Assembly (NCBI GenBank): GCA_028714255.1
Contig: JAQTMR010000008.1
Span: 61,714-125,713 of the forward strand
Source of the DNA: Phycisphaerae bacterium
GTDB lineage: Bacteria; Planctomycetota; Phycisphaerae; Sedimentisphaerales; Anaerobacaceae
Direction of reading: 5' to 3'
DNA: 64,000 nt
A model generated the notes under the pieces. That model saw nothing but the letters and a program-made list of their open reading frames with translations. It was not told the DNA's origin and made no database searches. Positions 62,401 through 64,000 of the stretch are shown one piece after another (positions within the stretch are counted from its first letter, which is position 1; each line of letters starts with the position of its first letter). The translations under genes and the position numbers were made by a program.

Positions 62401-62540
62401 AAAACCTATCCCCGCTGTGCAGGTTTATTAACCCGAAAAAAACTTCCTTACCAATGCAGATGCTCGACAATCTTATTTGACAGGTGCGAACACCTTACGT
62501 TTTGACTGTTATGGAGTCCAACGACTATTCAGAGATACGT

Positions 62541-63767
62541 TTACTCGATAATCTTGGTGACAACTCCGGCGCCGACCGTTCGGCCTCCTTCACGAATAGC
62601 GAAGCGAAGACCTTCCTCCATAGCTATCGGCGAAATAATCTCCACTTCCATCGTTATGTTATCGCCAGGCATGCACATCTCTGCGCTTTTACCTTCACGG
62701 CTCATTAATGACAGAACAGCGCCCGTAACATCGGTTGTTCTGAAATAAAACTGCGGCTTGTAGCCCGCAAAGAACGGGGAATGACGCCCGCCTTCTTCCT
62801 TGGTTAGAACGTAAACTTCCGCATGAAACTTTGTATGGGGGGTAATACTGCCGGGTGCTGCCACAACCTGGCCGCGCTCTAAGTCGTTCTTTTCTACGCC
62901 GCGCAAAAGTATGCCGATGTTATCGCCGGCCTGGCCTTCACTGAGTGTTTTATTGAACATCTCCACGCCGGTCACAACCGTCTTTCGTACATCTTTCGAC
63001 AATCCGATGATTGCTACCTCATCGCCGACATGAACCTTGCCGCGGTCAACTCGGCCTGTGCCGACTGTTCCGCGACCTTTTATACTGAAAACATCCTCTA
63101 TCGGCATCAAAAACGGCTTATCTACCTCTCGCACCGGTATCGGGATATACTTATCCATAGCATCGAGAAGGTCAATAATTGGCTTGCACTCAGGGTCGTC
63201 AAGACTCGTCGCCCTCATTGCCTTAACTGCGGAACCGCGAATAATAGGCGTATCGTCGCCGGGGAAATCGTACTTGCTCAGCAGCTCTCTTACCTCTAAT
63301 TCGACCAAATCCAGCAATTCAGGGTCGTCAACAAGGTCCACCTTGTTCATGAAGACCACTATCTTTGGCACGTTGACCTGACGGGCAAGAATGATGTGCT
63401 CGCGCGTCTGGGGCATAGGGCCGTCTGCTGCACTGACGACAAGAATCGTTCCGTCCATCTGTGCCGCTCCGGTTATCATGTTCTTGACGTAGTCGGCATG
63501 GCCCGGACAATCGATGTGGGCATAGTGCCTGTTGTCCGTAACATACTCGACGTGAGCCGTGGAGATAGTCAGAATCTTTGTATCGTCACGTCGGCCTTGA
63601 GATTCAGATGCCTTTGCAATATCATCGTAAGATTTGAACTTGCATAGACCTTTTAACTCCATGACCTTTGTCATCGCTGCCGTCAATGTCGTCTTGCCAT
63701 GGTCAACATGACCGATTGTTCCCACGTTTACGTGCGGTTTATTCCGCTCAAATGCTACCTTTGCCAT
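62541..63767 (-). CDS. tuf: Translation elongation factor Tu
   Basis: EF-Tu brings aminoacyl-tRNA to the ribosome. From ATG 63767 it has 408 residues; GGAGGT six bases before it fixes this start over a GTG/ATG four codons upstream. The P-loop [14 protein letters not shown] and NKVD are normal. The switch I loop (52-70) is not: the usual ERARGITI-type segment is replaced by [10 protein letters not shown], keeping the Thr that binds Mg. From memory this is typical of planctomycete EF-Tu. It is read after tRNA-Thr and before rpmG. Confidence 0.96.
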   Translation of the reverse strand: MAKVAFERNKPHVNVGTIGHVDHGKTTLTAAMTKVMELKGLCKFKSYDDIAKASESQGRRDDTKILTISTAHVEYVTDNRHYAHIDCPGHADYVKNMITGAAQMDGTILVVSAADGPMPQTREHIILARQVNVPKIVVFMNKVDLVDDPELLDLVELEVRELLSKYDFPGDDTPIIRGSAVKAMRATSLDDPECKPIIDLLDAMDKYIPIPVREVDKPFLMPIEDVFSIKGRGTVGTGRVDRGKVHVGDEVAIIGLSKDVRKTVVTGVEMFNKTLSEGQAGDNIGILLRGVEKNDLERGQVVAAPGSITPHTKFHAEVYVLTKEEGGRHSPFFAGYKPQFYFRTTDVTGAVLSLMSREGKSAEMCMPGDNITMEVEIISPIAMEEGLRFAIREGGRTVGAGVVTKIIE

Positions 63768-63934
63768 ATGGACCTCCAATGTGTCTCAGTTTATATCCCT
63801 GTTCTCTTCCTCAAAAACAAATCTCTAACCTTATAAAGTTAAAGCCAATCTGCCACATTCCAAACCAGCAGATGGCACCGGATAAAATACCTTAAATGCA
63901 AAATAAGCCTTTTTAACTGGGCCTGCGTTCATTT

Positions 63935-64000
63935 AGCTGCTGATGGGATTTGAACCCATGACCTCGTCCTTACCAAGGAAGCGCTCTACCAACTGAGCTA
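63935..64000 (-). tRNA. tRNA-Thr (GGT), 5' end cut by window edge
   Basis: On the minus strand the visible 66 bases start at TAGCTCAGTTGG (position 8 of the tRNA). They have anticodon GGT in the loop TTGGTAA, a T-arm ATGGGTTCAAATCCCAT and the acceptor 3' strand CAGCAGC with T at position 73. The first seven bases lie outside the window. One mismatch is seen in the anticodon stem. CCA is not encoded. Confidence 0.9.

Overview
The window reads as a piece of a planctomycete chromosome, probably from the anaerobic, fermentative side of the phylum (class Phycisphaerae and relatives). Three things point there. A PVC-superphylum small basic protein lies at 3789-4124. EF-Tu has a planctomycete-like switch I loop. 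A large ribosomal gene block lacks rpmD (L30). A fermentative life is suggested by a complete [FeFe]-hydrogenase operon under a Rex redox repressor. This placement rests on recognition of sequence features, not on a database search.

Region 1 (1-9557) is accessory. Unrelated gene blocks sit in long non-coding stretches full of repeats. They are: two hypothetical proteins; a diheme cytochrome c peroxidase-like protein with the PVC small basic protein and a SPOR-like membrane protein; an AT-rich 480-residue unknown; and an AT-rich two-gene unit (a DUF6610/TGT-like protein and a four-helix membrane protein). At least three repeat families flank these blocks, partly as inverted pairs: hairpins joined by a GTTTAGCC linker, a 220-bp element rich in AAACTTAC steps, and a 15-bp GAAGTAGTGACTATT motif.

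Region 2 (9558-20790, all minus strand) is one hydrogenase operon in the order rex, sensor histidine kinase, HndB-like, NuoF/HndC-like, [FeFe] hydrogenase HydA/HndD, HydG, NuoE/HndA-like, HydE, CheY-like receiver, HydF. It holds the NAD(P)-linked electron-transfer subunits, the catalytic subunit and all three H-cluster maturases, with redox control. A near-consensus Rex box (20910-20927) and a sigma70-like promoter lie upstream.

Region 3 (21111-30138) is a divergent carbohydrate cluster. On the minus strand are an AroE-like dehydrogenase, a cupin phosphoglucose isomerase, a 2-hydroxyacid dehydrogenase, KDPG aldolase and an UlaG-like metallo-hydrolase. On the plus strand are an SMP-30-like secreted protein, a RhaT-family transporter, a zinc alcohol dehydrogenase and an FGGY (xylulokinase-like) kinase. 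Back-to-back promoters and a 15-bp operator-like palindrome lie between them, but no regulator gene is present. The substrate is not evident.

Region 4 (30186-64000, all minus strand) is a 34-kb translation/transcription block: tRNA-Thr, tuf, rpmG, tRNA-Trp, secE, nusG, rplKAJL, rpoBC, rpsL, rpsG, fusA, a 480-bp gap with a promoter, the S10-spc-alpha genes from rpsJ to rplQ, a HIT protein, tRNA-fMet and an intrinsic terminator. The most unusual item is rplV (L22), which carries an N-terminal Cro/CI-like helix-turn-helix domain of about 70 residues.
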